Shown: in pieces, positions 63,058-64,000 of the stretch | How the letters are laid out: each line of letters opens with the position of its first letter | How positions within the stretch are numbered: the first letter of the stretch is position 1 | Assembly: GCA_022712315.1 (NCBI GenBank) | Contig: JALAGS010000210.1 | Span: 1-64,000, forward strand | Reading direction: 5' to 3' | DNA from: Sphingobacterium sp. | Lineage (GTDB): Bacteria > Bacteroidota > Bacteroidia > Sphingobacteriales > Sphingobacteriaceae | Length of the DNA: 64,000 bases | The notes under the pieces: model-generated | Databases searched by the model: none | What the model saw: only the letters and a program-made list of their open reading frames with translations | Told to the model about the DNA's origin: nothing | Made by a program: the position numbers and the translations under genes

Positions 63058-64000
63058 ATGATGAAGCAGTTTTGTATGTCCATACTCCTGGGTATTGGCG
63101 TCTGCATGTCTCTTTGTACTTTTGCACAAAGTATGGACCTGGTCAATTGGCCAAAGCAGGCTGATCCCAAATTAATAGGTGATCTGGTGGCACAACGTTT
63201 TGTGGCAAGCCCACATAACAGTTTCAAACCACCGGCTCCCCCAAAATCAATTACCTATCCCGAAGTCTGTACCTGGTATGGGGCATTGAAGTATGCCGAA
63301 GTGAGCAACAATAAGAAACTACTGGAGCAATTGACGCATCGGTTTATGCCACTTTTTGACACCGAAAAACACTTGGTCCCCAAACCTTGGCATGTGGATT
63401 TTTGTGTCTTTGGAACAGTGCCGCTGGAACTCTATCAGCAAACAAAAGACCAGAAATTCAAAACGATGGGAATGCGTTTTGCCAATGCACAATGGACAAT
63501 TCCGATCGATTCTCCCCAGGTTGTCAAAGACAGCTATCAGAAATTTCTCGATAAAGGCCTGACTTGGCAGACTCGCTACTGGATCGACGACATGTATATG
63601 ATTACCATGATTCAGTCCAAAGCTTTTCATGTGACGGGTGATCCACAATATATTGATCGGGCAGCGCATGAAATGGTTGTCTACCTCGATACCATTCAAA
63701 AAGAAAATGGCCTTTTTTATCATGCCCCTGATGCACCTTTCTTCTGGGGGCGTGGCAATGGTTGGATGGCTGCGGGCATGAGCGAATTGCTCTCTTCATT
63801 GCAGCACAATAACCCCAATAGACCCAAAATATTGGCTTCTTATCACAAAATGATGGTGAGCCTCAAAAAGTATCAACGTCCGGATGGCCTATGGGGCCAA
63901 TTGATCGATAAACCTGAATCCTGGGTGGAAACTTCGGGCTCCGCCATGTTTACCTATGCGATTATCCTGGGCATAAAAAATGGTTGGCTCGATGCCGCAA
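63058..64000 (+). CDS. GH105 family glycosidase (truncated by the window)
   Basis: At least 314 aa; the frame stays open to the end of the window. ATG 63058 (or 63061) starts a signal peptide (ending TFA-QS near 24). The body has the GH88/GH105 six-hairpin fold: WYGALKYAE near 80-88, TWQTRYWIDDMYMITMIQ near 170-187 with the likely catalytic Asp in WIDDMYM, FFWGRGNGWMAAGMSE near 226-241, and LWGQLIDKPESWVETSGSAMF. Members hydrolyse unsaturated rhamnogalacturonyl or glucuronyl residues left by polysaccharide lyases. It may belong to a further glycan locus beyond the window. Confidence 0.87.
   Translation, partial: MMKQFCMSILLGIGVCMSLCTFAQSMDLVNWPKQADPKLIGDLVAQRFVASPHNSFKPPAPPKSITYPEVCTWYGALKYAEVSNNKKLLEQLTHRFMPLFDTEKHLVPKPWHVDFCVFGTVPLELYQQTKDQKFKTMGMRFANAQWTIPIDSPQVVKDSYQKFLDKGLTWQTRYWIDDMYMITMIQSKAFHVTGDPQYIDRAAHEMVVYLDTIQKENGLFYHAPDAPFFWGRGNGWMAAGMSELLSSLQHNNPNRPKILASYHKMMVSLKKYQRPDGLWGQLIDKPESWVETSGSAMFTYAIILGIKNGWLDAA

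Noticed and set aside
1..64000. CRISPR arrays, insertion sequences, prophage genes or rRNA
   Set aside because: No regularly spaced direct repeats, transposase, integrase, phage structural gene or rRNA sequence was seen.

Overview
The window reads as chromosomal DNA of a Bacteroidota species, most likely a Sphingobacteriaceae member close to Sphingobacterium. The basis is a SusC/SusD pair, several TonB-dependent receptors with carboxypeptidase-like N-terminal domains, Bacteroidetes-type promoters (TTG, 18-20 bp, TAnnTTTG), few Shine-Dalgarno sequences, and the family set (DUF4783 next to nadC, FeoB with a small Cys-rich partner, a long class II PurF-like protein). Species assignment is inference; no rRNA is present.

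Region 1 (155-16822) is an all-plus-strand sugar locus. It holds a secreted DUF2961/GH172 protein, a mutarotase-like lipoprotein, an L-fucose/D-arabinose isomerase (FucI), a FucP-type symporter, an AraB-type ribulokinase, a LacI regulator, an orphan secreted protein, SusC, SusD and an orphan secreted alpha/alpha-toroid protein. No fuculose aldolase or fuculokinase is present. The set fits D-arabinose better than L-fucose: D-arabinose to D-ribulose to D-ribulose-5-phosphate, fed by a GH172-type D-arabinofuranosidase. This is the most interesting system in the window. Two identical tRNA-Phe genes follow.

Region 2 (17259-32960) is mostly housekeeping and transport: mnmA, a PA0069-type radical SAM protein, an amino-acid permease, a feoA-feoB-small membrane protein operon with a divergent MarR regulator and a palindrome between them, PAP2 and ZIP genes, glmM, an NTF2-like/Na+-H+ antiporter fusion, an Asp-box repeat protein and two tandem paralogous membrane proteins downstream of a LacI regulator.

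Region 3 (32989-37624) is a compact D-xylose operon (xylulokinase, xylose isomerase, sodium/sugar symporter). It diverges from the LacI regulator, and a perfect operator palindrome sits directly after the promoter.

Region 4 (37747-59070) holds a divergent gamma-glutamyltransferase-like protein, a 2H phosphoesterase, an Nramp-UspA fusion, a PurF-like protein, a DctA-type symporter, Lon, a TPR protein, ferritin, a TonB receptor with a His/Cys-rich partner, gpmI, DUF4783, nadC, plsY, an M48 lipoprotein and a DUF5362-like membrane protein. Iron/metal handling recurs (Feo, ZIP, Nramp, ferritin, TonB receptor). Region 5 (59479-64000) has an Oar-like TonB receptor and the start of a GH105 gene cut by the window end. 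Strong stem-loop terminators punctuate most transcription units. No CRISPR array, insertion sequence, integrase or rRNA was seen.
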